A stretch of DNA of 64,000 nucleotides from NCBI GenBank assembly GCA_037954665.1, contig JBBMOL010000058.1:3760928-3824927 (forward strand). Reading direction: 5' to 3'. Origin of the DNA: Laguncularia racemosa (lineage: Eukaryota; Streptophyta; Magnoliopsida; Myrtales; Combretaceae). The position numbers and the translations under genes were made by a program. The notes below the pieces were generated by a model. It was not told where the DNA came from. It saw only the letters and a list, made by a program, of their open reading frames with translations, and ran no database searches. Of the stretch, positions 45,600 through 58,257 are shown piece by piece (positions within the stretch are counted from its first letter, which is position 1; each line of letters opens with the position of its first letter).

Positions 45600-46135
45600 T
45601 TACAAAATCCTATTTCGTTCCTTATATATTCAAATCTTACTTTGTCTAAAGGTTTAGTAAATTATTAGTAAGCTGTAAATTCATAAGCACATTTTCTATT
45701 AAAATTTCAATTAGAAATATGATCTTTAATAGAATGACATCTTATTTTAATTTGCTTAGAACATGAATGATGTATCACATTTTTAGTTGAATTAATAACT
45801 CTAGTATTTTCATACTTAATAGGTATATTATGAAGTTTCAAGCCATAATCTAATAGCTATTTTATCTACAACATTTGTACAAAAAAATTTCCAATTGAAA
45901 CATATTTTGCTTCTGCTATTGAGAGAACAATTGAATTTTGTTTCTTAGAAGACAAAAAAATTAGCTTATCTCCTAAAAGTCGATATGCACTAGAAGTACT
46001 TTTTCAATCCTCTTTGCAACTTGCATAATCAACATCTGAGTATCCAATTAAGTCAAAGTTTTGACTCTTTGAGTATTAAATACCTAATTTTGTAGTGCTA
46101 GTAGCATACTTAAAAATTCTCTTTACAACAGTCGG
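45600..46135 (-). pseudogene. Copia RNase H
   Basis: KRIFKYATSTTKLGI, FDLIGYSDVDYASCKED, KSTSSAYRLLGDKLIFLSSK and KQNSIVLSIAEAKYVS match copia RNase H closely. Scattered stops and frame changes. Confidence 0.85.
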
Positions 46136-46965
46136 GAGTGTTTTAGTCAGGGAACTTTGAAAACATGCACAAATATACACATAAAATAGTATATGAAGTC
46201 TAGATGCAGTCATGTAAAGAAAAGAATTAAACAAACTACGGTATAATTTTTCATTTACCTTCTTTACATTTGAATCTAAATCTAACTTTGTTTAAGAACT
46301 CATTGGAGTAGTTGCAATCTTGACATATTTAAAACTAAACTTCTTCAGAACTTTCCTTTCTCTTGATGAAAAAATATACCATCAGTAGTTAGTTTGATTT
46401 GTCATCCAAAAAGAAGTTTAATTCTCCTATCATAGATATTTCAAATTATGCTAGCATCAACTTAGCAAATTCTCCACAATATTTTTCATTAGTAGCTCCG
46501 AAGATAATATCATCAATGTAGATTTTTACTACCAAAATATCTTCATCAAAATGTTTTAAAAACAAAATTGTATCTATTTTTTCTTTAAAGAAACCACTTT
46601 TAATTAGAAATTCACCTAAACTTTCATACTAAGCTTTAGGTGCCTATTATATATATATATTAACTTAAACACATAATTTTCTTTTATAGGGTCTTCAAAA
46701 CATGAGGGTTGTTCAACATATACTTCTTCTTTAATATAACCATTCAAAAAAGTACTTTTGATATCCATTTGAAAAAAATCAAAATTCTCATAACAAGCAT
46801 AAGTAAGCAATAACCTTATAGCTTCTAATCCAGCAATAGGTGTATATGTTTCATCATAATCTATTCCTTCTTCTTATGAATATCCTTTAGCAATTGATCT
46901 AAATTCGCTTTGAACTAATTTTACATCTTCATCTAACTTATTTTTAAATACCTATTTTGTTCCTA
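46136..46965 (-). pseudogene. Copia reverse transcriptase
   Basis: GIDYDETYTPIAGLEAIRLL, ENFDFFQMDIKSTFLNGYIK and EEVYVEQPSCFEDP are diagnostic (usual DVKSAFLNG). The region of the catalytic YVDD is degraded (a VDD-like stretch around 46510-46540). Not functional. Confidence 0.87.
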
Positions 46966-48250
46966 TTATAGATTTATTTTTTGGTTTTGAAACTAGATTC
47001 TACACATTTTTTCTTTGAAATTGGTCAAGTTCCTTTTGCATTGTATTAGTCTAGTTGCTATCTATAAGAGCTTCCTCCACAAAATTAGGTTCTATTTTGG
47101 AAATTAGAGCAAAAAAATTTTCAATTTTCTTCAAACTAGATCTCATTCTAATGTTAAAGTCAACATTGCTAATAACTAATTCAGGTGGATAAGATGATAA
47201 ATATCTCCAAATCCTTGAAGAATTTTCATGAGTCCTCTAGTTTTTGAAGGGTACTTTAGTATTTCCTTCCATTCTAGGTTTTGATGAATCTCCTTTAGTT
47301 GGTTCTACTAAGTCCATCTTGAATTCTGATAATCCTTTTACTTTAGAATCTGAACTCAACCATGACCCTTCATTTACTAGATATGCAGATAATCTCTTTT
47401 AATTGAGAATTGGTGGAGTCTCATCATCCAAATCGTCATTACTAATTACATCTACAAACTTCACGTTAATTGATTCTTAAAAAACTTTGTTGGCTTATTA
47501 TATATCTTATAAGCTCTACTATGCAAATAATAGTTAAGAAAGATTGCTTCATCAACTCTTTGTTCAAACTTTCTAAGATCAAAATGATTTCTTTTTACAA
47601 AACATTTTCTTTTGAAAACATGAAACTATGAAACCGTAGACTTCCTTACTCTAAAAAGTTCATAACACATTTTGTTTGTAAAAGGTATCATAGACTCCAT
47701 TAATGATATAACAAGCTATTGAGGTAACTTCTACCTAAAAATAGTTTATTATACCATTAGAATTTAACAAAACATGGGTCATTTCTTGAATGGTTTTGTT
47801 TTTCCATTCAATGACTCCAATCTATTGAGAAGTATATGGTGCAAAAAAATTATGAGTATTCTCTTCATAAAAGGTTGTAAACTCATGATTTTCAAACTCT
47901 CTTCCATGATCAATTCTTAAGCTAATTATAGAAGTTTCTTTTTTATTTAAAACTTTTGCTTGCAAAATTTTCAAATGATTTAAATGTATCACTCCTATGA
48001 CATAAAAATAGAATCTATGTATGCCTTGAAAAATCACCAACTATAATATGGCCATATTTGCTTCCACCAAGACTGAGTCTCCAACTAGGACCAAATATAT
48101 CCAGATAAGAATTTCCAATGACTTCTTTGTTGAAATCATGTTTTTGTTTTTGTGAGGAACTAAAACCAATTTGTTCTTAGAATAAGAAGAGTAATGAATT
48201 TCTTCCTTAATATTCAACCTAAGCAAATCTTTTATTAAATCATTTCTTAA
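46966..48250 (-). pseudogene. Copia integrase and linker
   Basis: IISLRIDHGREFENHEFTTF and FFAPYTSQ correspond to the second catalytic Asp region and APYTPQQNG of copia integrases. Downstream EWKNKTIQEM holds the Glu. The linker contains SKVKGLSEFKMDLVEPTK and SSRIWRYLSSYPPELVI. The frame is broken many times. Confidence 0.83.
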
Positions 48251-48909
48251 TAACTTTCCAAGCTAATTAAAATTAACATATCTTAATTTTTGATGCCATA
48301 GATTAACATCGTCTTCTATTGTTAAGAAAAAAATTCTATCTCAACATCTAAAGGTTTGATTTTATAAATACTCCCTTTCTTAAATCCTTTAAAGAGCTTT
48401 ATTATTCCATTTATCTCAAAGGCTATGGATTTATCTTTTTCAAAGATTATTTTAAAACCTTTATCACACAATTAACTTAGCAAATTCTATTTTAATCCTT
48501 TAAATAGATAAACATTTTCAACAATATGGGGGGTTAAGTTGATAGTACTATATCCAATGATCTTTCCATTACTATTATCTCTATAGGTTACATATCCTTT
48601 GTCTTGTATTGTTAAAGCTATGAACAACAAAACATCTCCTATCATGTGTCGTAAGTATCCACTATCTAGAAATCATGTTCCTTTAAATTTTCCTTCGAGT
48701 TTCTATAACCATAAAAAAAACATTATATTTCCTTAGGAACCTAAATCAGCTTTGGCCCTTCAAAGTTTAAGCTCATATTTTTGTTTTTCCTAACTTGATA
48801 ATCACTAAGCTTGTTGCTTTTATAAAAACAACATTTTTCAATATGACTAACCTTGTTACAAAAATAACAAGCACAAGGTGTCGAATATTGATACTTGTTC
48901 CATGTTCTT
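48251..48909 (-). pseudogene. Copia zinc knuckle and GAG-preintegrase region, truncated
   Basis: CYFCNKVSHIEKCCFYK is a zinc knuckle with the last ligand out of register (about 48870-48800); GYLRHMIGD-like and NSNGKIIG stretches follow as in copia protease/preintegrase. The LTR-D starts at 48910, so upstream gag is missing. Confidence 0.65.
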
Positions 48910-50960
48910 TGTCATGCCCTGAAAGGGGGCCTAGAAGCCTCTACTAAAATTATCATGGCACGTGTGTACCTATTACATCATAATCATCTTACAAGTCAGA
49001 GATCGTAAGACTTTAAGTAAATAATTACATTTACAACAAGTTATAGTACATATAATTAGATAATAAAATATCGCTATAGAACCTGAATCGTATTATCAAC
49101 CATGATCGCAAAGAATCTATATCCCCTACCAATTAGTAAAATAGGATAAACCCTAGGTTTCTCGATTTCAAATTCTATTCACATGAAGGTCCTAACATTT
49201 ATCTAAGTATATCTATCATTTACAAATCTTACTTTGTTGTTTTGGTCTTTCAAAACTCTCAATACTTCACATCTTATCCCATCCATGCTTTCATAATCGC
49301 TACCTACAAAACATCTGTAAGGGGGTAAGCACGCTATGGCTCAGTGAATGGGATGATAACACTTTCAATGCTACGTACACACAAGAAAATTCACATCAAG
49401 TTATTAAACCTATGTTATGTACATAAGCAAGCAAATTCAATTTAAAATATTAAACGTATGCTATGCATGAACAACCATATAAATAAAGCATCTCATGTGG
49501 TCTTCTAGTAACCGACGTGAAGTCTAGGGTTTATGCCCTCCTTGAACTTGGGTTGGGGATTCCAAAGCCACCATCAGTGCCCAGGCGAAACTCAATCTTT
49601 CTTATTCTTATCACTTCATTAAGCTGTGTCTTAGCTTTAATGTTTTAGGCTCTAGGTGCCTCAATACACTGAGCATTAAACCCTTAAGGAACAGGCTAGA
49701 CTCGGAACTGTCAAGGCGGGACAATCCCCTAATCACTTAGTTTGCACATAGCAAAACAATGATCCTCTGATCACTTCTGACGCCCCCCTGTGATAATGAT
49801 GGCCTTCAATCTCATGCAATGTCTCGTGGAAATGCATGTTAGGTTTTTAATCAGATCCAATTTGTACTTTAATTGATTAATTTAAAGTGATTAAACAACA
49901 TATAAAATCAAATCAATTCTCAATCATACCATAGAGGCAAACATCAAACATTCCATTTCACACTCATCACAACAAGCACAAATCATGTCTTTCTTATCAC
50001 TCAAGACAGACACTGAACCTAGACTCTGTAGACATAGACTTATCTAGTCTTATATGCAGTTAAGTTATCTTGGCACCTGTCTGTGCCATTTCCTTTTAAA
50101 TGTCAAACCGCTCGGGTTGACTTATAAATATCATATCTGACACCTCTGTGTCATTTATCTTACATGTCAAACCAACCACCCGGGGTTGATTTACATTCAT
50201 CATGTTTGACACCTCTATGTTATCGCATTTCTCAAGTGCTTTATCATTTTCACTTTCGAGAGCCAACAAGATCATCTCGTTTTTTCTTTCAATGTCCTCA
50301 AGACATTTGTATATGATATATATATATATATGTATATGTATATATATATTCGTGACACATCTTTACTTAATGAAACTTTTCTAGACACTTTCCCTTATGA
50401 ACCTAAGAGGGTAAGAAAATAGGATCATTATGTTGTAAAAACTAAGGTTGCACTCATGATTTGGTATGGTTATGTTCATGAGTGTATTTCATAAATATAA
50501 TATGAAAATAAATTTATTTAAGTATATGTATACACATTCAAGAACCAACTCTAACATGTATACATAATGATCCCTATACATCCTATTCTAACTAAGCATA
50601 CCTACTCAGTAGTTATAGAAGGAAAAGCTAAGTTTTTATATTTTGGTTTGATTTGGAAGAAAACAATTTGTAAAACATGGGTTAGGCTTATGGTTATAGC
50701 ACTAGCAATATAGCACTAGGTGCTATCATCAAGGTAATGACACCTATACCCTCGGACCATTTATTCCTCTATACTCTTTGCGACTTCTTTCTTAACTCAT
50801 TATTCCCTACTACATAACTTAACTCAACAATAATCACAATCCATCACATTCAATTTCAAACATCACAAGCAGCAGTAGAATTCACATACATAACAATCAA
50901 CATACAACACAACATAATAGCATATCATTAAGTTTCCCACTCACTTATTTAGGGTTGTTG
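48910..50960 (-). repeat. LTR-D in reverse orientation (right edge uncertain)
   Basis: Plus view begins TGTCATGCCCTG. 48910-50250 pairs with 2394-3681 in reverse (GCACTTGAGAAATGCGATAACATAG block near 50220). Continues rightward with AT-rich sequence. It interrupts the copia gag. No matching TSD found on the right, so solo-LTR status is open. Confidence 0.6.
50310..50350. repeat. AT/GTAT microsatellite
   Basis: TATATATATATATATGTATATG-type alternation within LTR-D; absent from the copy at 2394-3681. Confidence 0.85.
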
Positions 50961-51635
50961 TAGTCTTAACTGGAGTCGAGCGATTCCAGTGGGTAATTCC
51001 TTTGTGTTCCTCTTGAATTCAGTATCCTTCTGCGATGCTTCCTCAACCCAATCGTAGAAAGTTGCATCTTCACCTGACTTTGGTAGTCTTTCTAGCACCC
51101 GATATGTGTACTTTGCTCATCTTGTGGTTGATGGCAAGGCGTGAAGTTTCCTCCTTAAGGAACTTTGGGCAAACAAGATTCAAATGTTGAATGCCCTTCG
51201 AATCCGTGCTTCTAACACTCCAAGTTGTTGTGATCGACTGTCTGCTTTTCTTGTGTAGAAGTTGAGCAACGGAATGTCTTTGACTTGCTAAATTTGGAAT
51301 TCCTTCTTCCTCATATGTAAGATACCCTTGGAAAGGACAATTGAAGATCTCGCATTAGGGTATTTAGCCAAGAATGATCTTCCTCAATATCCTTTGAACA
51401 TTCCATTGTGAAATCCATTTATTTCTAAATACTCCCCAAGCCATCATCTTAGATGTTGCTTGAATCATTCCCTTCACCATCTACACCGTCATAGACATTT
51501 CTCTTGTCCATGAGGCATCTTTGAACCTTTCATTTATCCAATTGTCTCTAATATCTTCTAATGAACTATTTGTAGGATAACTCACAGGATTTAGCAGTCC
51601 TTAAAGGTTTTGTATCATCTTCTTTCTTCTCTTCT
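50961..51635. other. Unassigned, more GC-balanced stretch
   Basis: Minus-strand translation gives several stop-broken readable stretches (for example SSLEDIRDNWINERFKDASW and SRQSITTTWSVRSTDSKGIQ) that I do not recognise. It may be the 5' part of LTR-D or an old element fragment. No intact gene. Confidence 0.35.
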
Positions 51636-52800
51636 TTGTTGATATTTCCACCTACGGGTTCCTCATACTTTCTATTGGTTTTCATCCTCACTCACGCTTC
51701 CATCATACATACACCAACCTTTCCCACACACTACGTATACGCACCTACATTTTCCTATCCATATACATACACACTTCACACACCACATACGCATCTATAC
51801 ATACATACACACTTGCTTCTTTCATCTTCCACACCACCATCACACACATATGCACACATGCCCTACATATACTTCACACCACCAATACATACTAGCCCAC
51901 ATACTCTACACACATTATATACCTCCCATATCCATACTAACATACCCACACCATACATCATCTCTTACACATACATTCGTACCCACACCACATGCCACCT
52001 TACACACTTACACATATACTCTATGTACACCTTACATCACCAACATGTACACCCATATACTTCGCAAACACCATATTCATATTCCATACCCATACATATA
52101 TATTTACACTCCATACATCATCTTATACTTCTACATGCATATCTCGCATACATCATCCTCAACTTCCATATTTACGCACACACATGTCCATACACCCTAC
52201 ACTCTTTCACACACATACATACACAACCACACACACTACTCCTTCCTTATACATATATACATGCCACACACCACATGTCTTCCATACATATATACACATG
52301 CTCTACACATTCCACACCTTCCATATATATACACATACACCTTTATGCACACACATACCACACACCCACAAATACCACACACCCTACATCACTTCATGCA
52401 CCTATGCACATACTCACAAGCATTACACACTTGGCTCCTCCTCTACACATACACATACCTTCACACACCATACATCATCACCAACACACATACACATCCT
52501 TACATACACTACTCACCATCACCTACACATACACATATCTCCATATGCATCACACCTACCGTCACATACACCATCTTCACATGCACTACTCACTTTCATT
52601 CCCATACACACACACATACCTACACATCTTCATTCTCGCACACACATACGCACCTTCCTCCACACACATACACTCTCGTACATCCCACACCATCATTCAC
52701 ACATACACACGCATCTTCCTCATCTATGCACACATTGGCACATAACCACACACACTTACATGCACACACCAACACGTCGCGACACCTTATAACCTTCCTT
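51636..52800. repeat. Degenerate CATACA/CACACA array, about 1.15 kb
   Basis: Built almost only from CACA, TACA, CATA and CACC steps with occasional TTC/CTC. Stop codons are rare on the plus strand in all three frames, giving apparent frames of 369, 371 and 266 codons that overlap; none can be a real gene on this composition. Alternating purine-pyrimidine stretches could form Z-DNA. Confidence 0.85.
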
Positions 52801-52822
52801 CCTTCGCTGGTCTATCGTCTAC

Positions 52823-52957
52823 CTACAATGGAGACCAGGTCGCCATGGAGGCTTGGATGTTGCTATCATCATTGTGGCCACTATTGCCGTTATAGTTGGA
52901 GTTACCACTGTTGCTCTTGTGGATGTTGTTGCTGTTGTTGTCTTCCTCGCTGCCATT
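52823..52957 (-). other. Triplet-rich Asn-coding stretch, downstream part
   Basis: On the minus strand EEDNNSNNIHKSNSGNSNYN and GHNDDSNIQASMATWSPL. It continues the frame of 59720-60147 if element C is removed. Stops at about 52823. Confidence 0.5.
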
Positions 52958-53959
52958 TGATATGAAATCAGTTTGCTCTAATACCAAACTGGTATGAACC
53001 ACGCCAACGTGTGATGAAACCCAATACCAATACGTTCGGAATTTTGCTACCCAAGATGCCAAACACACTCAAGTGGAAACTGCGACCCGTTGCCTATAAG
53101 TGAGACAAGAACCTTGGTATAATATGTAGACGCCACAATCGGGATGAAAGACCGATTGATAAGTCGGGATGAACGCCACAGAATAAAAATCCGATAAGTT
53201 CTAGATTAGTTCTTTAAAGAACCAAGAGAGGAATTCTCTCCAAAGTGTTTTCAAACTTGTATGTTGTATGTTCTATATTCTATCTTGTATCTAAACCCTA
53301 GGAGCTTTATATTAGGGTTTACAATTCGTAACAATGAAGGCCCAAAACGACATAACATCATTAAGTTGCGTAAAAATAACAAAACAGGGACATAAAGGCC
53401 GGTGGCGTTGAAATGAAGGCCAGTAGCCTTGGAGCCGGCGTAAGCATATACACGATCGGCGTTGGAGATGTACACGACCGTGTACTTCTAGTCGTGTATC
53501 TTTTTGTGGAAATCTTGACAATGTACACGACCGTATACTTCTAGTCATGTATCTTTCTGTGGAAATCTTGACAACATACACGACCGTGTACTTCTAGTCG
53601 TGTATCTTTCTGTGGAAATTCTTGACACCATACATGGCCATGCCTTTGAACCATGTATACGACCGTGTATGATTCTGTGTAACCTCCAGACTCCTATACG
53701 GCTGTGCCTTGTAAAGACACGCCCTCTTCAACCCGTATCCGTTATGACTTGTACAAGAGCAAGGGCATTCCCATGGTTGTTCCAATCCTTTCCAACTTCA
53801 TGATTGCTCCAATCCTTTCCGACTTCATGAACATCCTTTATCAACCCGTTAAGTGCTTCCTTTAATCGTTTCGCTCGAGTTCTTGTGATCGGTCCAGGTG
53901 GCACTTCAAGAGGATCCACATTCCATCTTCTGGCTTGGCTCCCATCATGGGTCTCATCA
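52958..53959 (-). repeat. 3' LTR of element C, long form with internal PBS
   Basis: Plus view starts TGATATGAAATCAGTTTGC, includes GCTCTAATACCA at 52975-52986 and a second terminus TGGTATGAACC at 52990, ends GGGTCTCATCA at 53959. Polypurine tract CAAGAGGAGGGGAA at 53960-53973. Confidence 0.88.
53469..53630 (-). repeat. 53-base tandem repeats in LTR-C
   Basis: Three full units of TGTACACGACCGTGTACTTC plus TAGTCGTGTATCTTTCTGTG and a variant fourth. Each unit has a TACACGACCGTGTA near-palindrome. The 5' LTR has the same array at about 59241-59400. Confidence 0.85.
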
Positions 53960-54861
53960 TTCCCCTCCTCTTGAAAAGGATTTGTCCTCAAATCATCGCC
54001 TGCATCAAAAGGACTCCAATCAGTAACATTAAATGTAGCACTTACTTGATACTCACCAGGTAAATCTATCTTGTATGCATTATCATTGATGCGCTCAAGA
54101 ATTTGAAATGGTCCATCGCCTCTAGGAAGTAGTTTAGGTCGATGCTGCACAAGAAATCGCTCTTTACGCATGTGAACCCAAACCCAGTCTCCAGGTTCAA
54201 AGACAGCTTGTCGACGACCCTTGTTGGCTCGTTTCACATACTGCTCTGTTCTTCGCTCAATGTTTAGCCTTGCCTTCTCATGGATCTGTTTAAAAAATTC
54301 TGCTTTCTTCTTGCCATCTAGATTAACATACTTAGAAATAGGCAGAGGTGATAAATCCAAAGGAGTTAGTGGATTAAAACCATACACAATTTCAAAAGGA
54401 GTAAACTTAGTAGCAGAATGCATTGTGCGATTATAGGCAAATTCAACATGCGGCAAACAATCCTCCCAACTTTTAATGTTCTTTTTAATAATAGCCCTCA
54501 ACAAAGTAGATAAAGTTCGATTTACTATCTCAGTTTGATCATCTGTCTGTGGATGACAAGTAGTAGAAAACAATAACTTAGTTCCTAACATTACCTACAA
54601 TGTATTCCAGAAGTAGCTCAAGAACTTAGCATCTCTATCCGATACGATTATTCTAGGCATACCATGTAATCTCACAACTTCCCTAAAGAACAAATTAGCA
54701 ATATTGCAAGCATCATCTGTTTTGTGACAAGGAATGAAATGTGCCATTTTAGAGAATCTATCCACGACTACAAAAATAGAATCTCGACCATGTCTAGACC
54801 TGGGTAATCCTAACATAAAATCCATGGAAATATCTACCCAAGGCTCATGAGGAATGACACT
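53728..54861 (-). pseudogene. Integrase core, C-terminus and LTR-encoded tail of element C
   Basis: VDISMDFMLGLPRSRHGRDS with first Asp, MPRIIVSDRDAKF with second Asp, TCHPQTDDQTEIVNRTL with Glu: the DDE triad is present. Then FAYNRTMHSATKFTPFEIVY, GDWVWVHMRKERFLVQHRPK and DNAYKIDLPGEYQVSATFNV. The frame passes DLRTNPFQEEGNDE over the polypurine tract into the LTR and ends with DPLEVPPGPITRTRAKRLKE and GKDW repeats at 53728. One TAG near 54593 replaces a Trp (WNTLxV). No HHCC domain: lost in the deletion. Otherwise open for 287 codons. Confidence 0.85.
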
Positions 54862-55500
54862 AGACCCATATAACCCATCTAATAAGTCATCTAAGCGAGG
54901 AATGGGATGACGATACTTTACCGTGATGTTGTTGATGGCACGGCAATCAACACACATTCTCCATGACCCATCCTTCTTAGGCACCAAAATCACAGGCACT
55001 ACACATGGGCTCATGCTTTCTCTCACGTACCCCTTCTCCATTAATTCATCGACCTGCCTTTGGAGTTACTTTGTCTCCTCTGGATTGCTCCTATAAGCCG
55101 GTTTGTTTGGAATCGATGCTCCAGGTACTAGGTCAATCTAGTTCTCAATACTACGAATAGGTGGTAATCCCTTTGGAATCTCCTCAGGGAAGACATCTTC
55201 AAAGTCCTGCACAATAGACACAACCACATTAGGTAAAGAGTTAAATAGTTCGTTAGTATTCAAACAAGTTTCCTTAAAAACCAGCAACAACATAGGTTGC
55301 TTCATCACTAATGCTCTCCTCACTACATTCGCTCTTGCCACACAACTCTCCTTTTGCAAGGCTGCACTCTCCTTTTCACTCACCACCAAAGTTGATCCCC
55401 CTTTAACTTGGTCTCTCACACTCTTTCCAGCCTTCCTCTCTTTTTCCTTTTGATATCGACTTTTGTGTTCCGTTTCTTTCTCGCTGTCTTTTGCTCTCTC
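54862..55500 (-). pseudogene. Start of RT of element C, fused to integrase
   Basis: FEDVFPEEIPKGLPPIRSIE, then VPVILVPKKDGSWRMCVDCR and HPIPRLDDLLDGLYGSS: the fingers and first palm motif of gypsy RT. Right after GSS the sequence jumps in frame to VIPHEPWVDISMDF of integrase (junction about 54860). Stops at 55139 and 55068 are former Gln-type codons. Confidence 0.82.
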
Positions 55501-55509
55501 ACTCTCCCT

Positions 55510-56511
55510 CTATTTTTCACTCACCTTATATTTTGCAAAAGACTGTTGTAGCTGCAACTGATCCTCATACACCTGTTTAGGTGTTAAGGGTTTAAGATTA
55601 AAGCTTTTCCCTTGGTGAACAAGTGTATACTTGTTAGAAAAGCCATCATGAACAACCCTTCTATCAAATTGCCATGGCCTCCCCAACAACACATGACACG
55701 CTTGCATTGGCACTACATCGCATAACACCTCATCCTCATACCTACCAATGCGAAAAGCAATCAAGGCTTGCTTACTCACCTTAGTCTCGCCACTATCATT
55801 CAGCCACTGCAATTTATATGGACTAAGGTGTCTAGTAGTCTTGAGTCCCAGCCTCTCAACAATAAAATTACTCACCACATTAGTGCAACTTCCTCCATCA
55901 ATGATCAAACTGCAAATATGATCACCTAGATAACATCTAGTATGAAAGATATTCTCTCTTTGCACCTCATCTTCTTCCTTCACCTGCACATTCAAAGCTC
56001 TCTTCACTACTACCACTAACTTCCCTACTGTAGGCTCCTCATCATCACTAGCGTCCTCTAATGGAGGCATATCATCCTCTTCACTATCCCCCTCAGTCTC
56101 ATACTCACCATCATCACACATAATCATAACACGCCTATTTGAACATTGACTAGCAATATGGCCTCTACCTTGGCATTTAAAACAGTTAATGTCACGATTT
56201 CTAGGAGTAGAAGAGTCAGGTTTACCTTGGTTACCAGGAGTAGAACCCGCTTACCTTTGCTCTCCCTTTGGTTTGGTGGGTAAAGGCTTTTCTTCCTTCT
56301 TCCATTGGTTAGTCTTCCAGGCGGATGAACCAGCACCCTGTTGAAACCGTGCAGTACTACTACCTTTCCTCCTGTGTTGGTTCTCAACCTTTATAGCCAT
56401 ATGAACCATATCTTCCAATTCTACATAATGCTGCAATTCCACGACGTTTTGAATTTCTCTATTCAATCCAGCAAGAAACCTAGCCATGGTAGCCTCTATA
56501 TCCTCCTCTAC
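55510..56511 (-). pseudogene. gag-pro: Gag C-terminus and protease of element C
   Basis: ATMARFLAGLNREIQNVVEL and HMAIKVENQHRRKGSS close the gag domain; zinc knuckle CFKCQGRGHIASQCSN; acidic linker EGDSEEDDMPPLEDASDDEE; protease LIIDGGSCTNVV (S-to-G in DSG), then CDVVPMQACHVLLGRPWQFD. One TAA at 56249 replaces CAA. The N-terminal gag half lies beyond the solo LTR-A, at 57556. Confidence 0.85.
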
Positions 56512-57550
56512 TGATGTGCCTAAAACCACTAAGAAGCACAATCAAAAGACTTAAGAAAAAAAATCTCAAGTCAAGGCAAAAACTGGATCCTCAAGGCTAA
56601 ATCACGTGAACCCTAATGAAGATATGATGAAATCTAAATGTCCAATGATATAATTATAACACCATAATGATAATATCTTCTAACAACACTCTAATCTCAT
56701 ATAATCCATGCAAATAAACCACAAATTCAAAAGAAAACCTTAATTATAAGAATTCCTTTCCAATAGAGAAGAACATGTTTTCAAGTGGATTCTTTAATGA
56801 TGATCCGAATCCAATTGCTAAGTACTTCAAATAAACACAAGAATTCGTGAATAATAATGTGTATTTCTGATCAAGAACTATCTCAATTCAACCCTAGATA
56901 TGACACACTAGAGAAGAAAAGAAATCACAACAAAATGAAATTGATATAACTCACAATTTCAAGATGTTGCACTCGCCACAATTTCAACTCTTAGGATTGA
57001 AATTGATAAGAGTTTCGATGACAATTAAGAACCTTAATTCTCATGTGAAAGGTAGTGTTTGATCTGCAAAAAATAAGCTCCCTCAAACCCTCTCTTAAGT
57101 AAGTATTTATACTTGCTACTCCTAGGGTTAAAAAGTGCTCAAAATTACAAGTTTGCCACTTTTAAGGTGGCTAACCCTAAATGAAAGTTACAAAGAAATA
57201 AAAGTGTCCCAAAACCAAAATACAACCAAAATAGTTCATAAAAGAGTAAATATATAAAAGAAATGGTCTTCAAGATGTCGGTCTTCTATAGGATCCATTG
57301 GCCCAGCTCATCGCCGGTTCAAGTTGGTCTATAGATAACCCACAAGCTGAGTCTGAGGGAGTTTGTCCATTGCCCTATAAAATATGATAAGTGTGCCTGT
57401 TGGAAAACACAATACAAGAATAATAGAAAAGAAGTTAATATATAAATAATTCTGAGGTCGATCTGCTCAAAATGGGCCTTCATCCCCAAAATTCGAATTC
57501 CTTTAGTTTTTGTCCTAATGATAGGTCTTGTCGGATTTTGATTCCTATCA
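56512..57550 (-). mobile_element. Solo LTR, family A short form, TSD TCTAC
   Basis: Perfect TSD TCTAC at 56507-56511 and 57551-57555. Plus view TGATGTGCC to TTTTGATTCCTATCA. No internal PBS. TATA box 57104-57111 (minus). The ORF seen at 57319-58287 is gag running into this LTR and is not a single gene. Confidence 0.94.
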
Positions 57551-57555
57551 TCTAC

Positions 57556-58257
57556 ATTTGCCCTAATCATAGTAACTTCTATCTCCTTGAAATACTCATC
57601 CACACTTCGGCTTCCCTGCCTAAGAGTTTGCAATTTGTTGTGTAATTCACAATAGTAATATGCAAGCACAAACCGCTTCTTCATCACCCTCTTCATCTCT
57701 TCCCATGACTCAATATGTGGTTCACCATTCCTTCTTCGATTCAACATTAGTTGATCCCACCACACTATGGCATAATCCGAAAATTCAATGGTAGCAAGTT
57801 TCACTTTCTTTCTCCCACTATAGTTGTGACAATCAAACACCATCTCTGCCTTCTTCTCCCACTCTAAGTACGCCTCGGGATCATTCTTCCCTTGGAAAGG
57901 AGGAATCTTCATCTTTATACTACTCAGTTTATTATCCTCTCTATTCCTATCTCCTCTATTTTCCCAATCCCTAGTTCCTCTATTCCTACCACTATAACCT
58001 CTATAACTCCCGACAGAAGGTTCATCAAATTCATCATCAGACATTTCATCTCTACCCCTTTGTACTCTCCTAGAACAACTCTCCCTCTTACGCCCTTGGA
58101 AGATGTTTTTAGATTGCTCTAGTCTTTGTTCCACCATCTCATGAATTTGTTCCATGCCCTCCTGAAACATCCTCTTCATCTCACCCCTCAACGCCTCAAT
58201 CACTAACATAGCATCAAACCTTCCCCTCTCACCTTCAGGAGAATGTTGCCTTGACAT
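57556..58257 (-). pseudogene. gag: Gag N-terminal half of element C
   Basis: ATG at 58257-58255 starts MSRQHSPEGERGRFDAM. Gag domain: KIPPFQGKNDPEAYLEWEKK, ATIEFSDYAIVWWDQLMLNR, MKKRFVLAYYYCELHNKLQ, VDEYFKEIEVTMIRANV. It is open from the start to the insertion point, and joins EDIEATMARF at 56511. Best-preserved gag N-terminus of the window beside element E. Confidence 0.87.

Larger units (their letters stand above)
44562..48909 (-). mobile_element. Degenerate Ty1/copia element (SIRE-like), interior
   Basis: Order on the minus strand: zinc knuckle, GAG-preintegrase region, integrase, RT, RNase H, an extra downstream frame, polypurine tract. Integrase before RT defines copia. The extra 3' region and TTATCGTCAAAAAGGGGGG polypurine context fit the SIRE group. 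The 5' end of gag and the 5' LTR are missing, cut by LTR-D at 48910. Confidence 0.8.

Noticed and set aside
51636..52965. Three overlapping long plus-strand ORFs (369, 371 and 266 codons)
   Set aside because: They arise from CAYA simple sequence lacking stop codons in every frame, with only Thr/His/Tyr/Ile/Pro-rich output and no domain.
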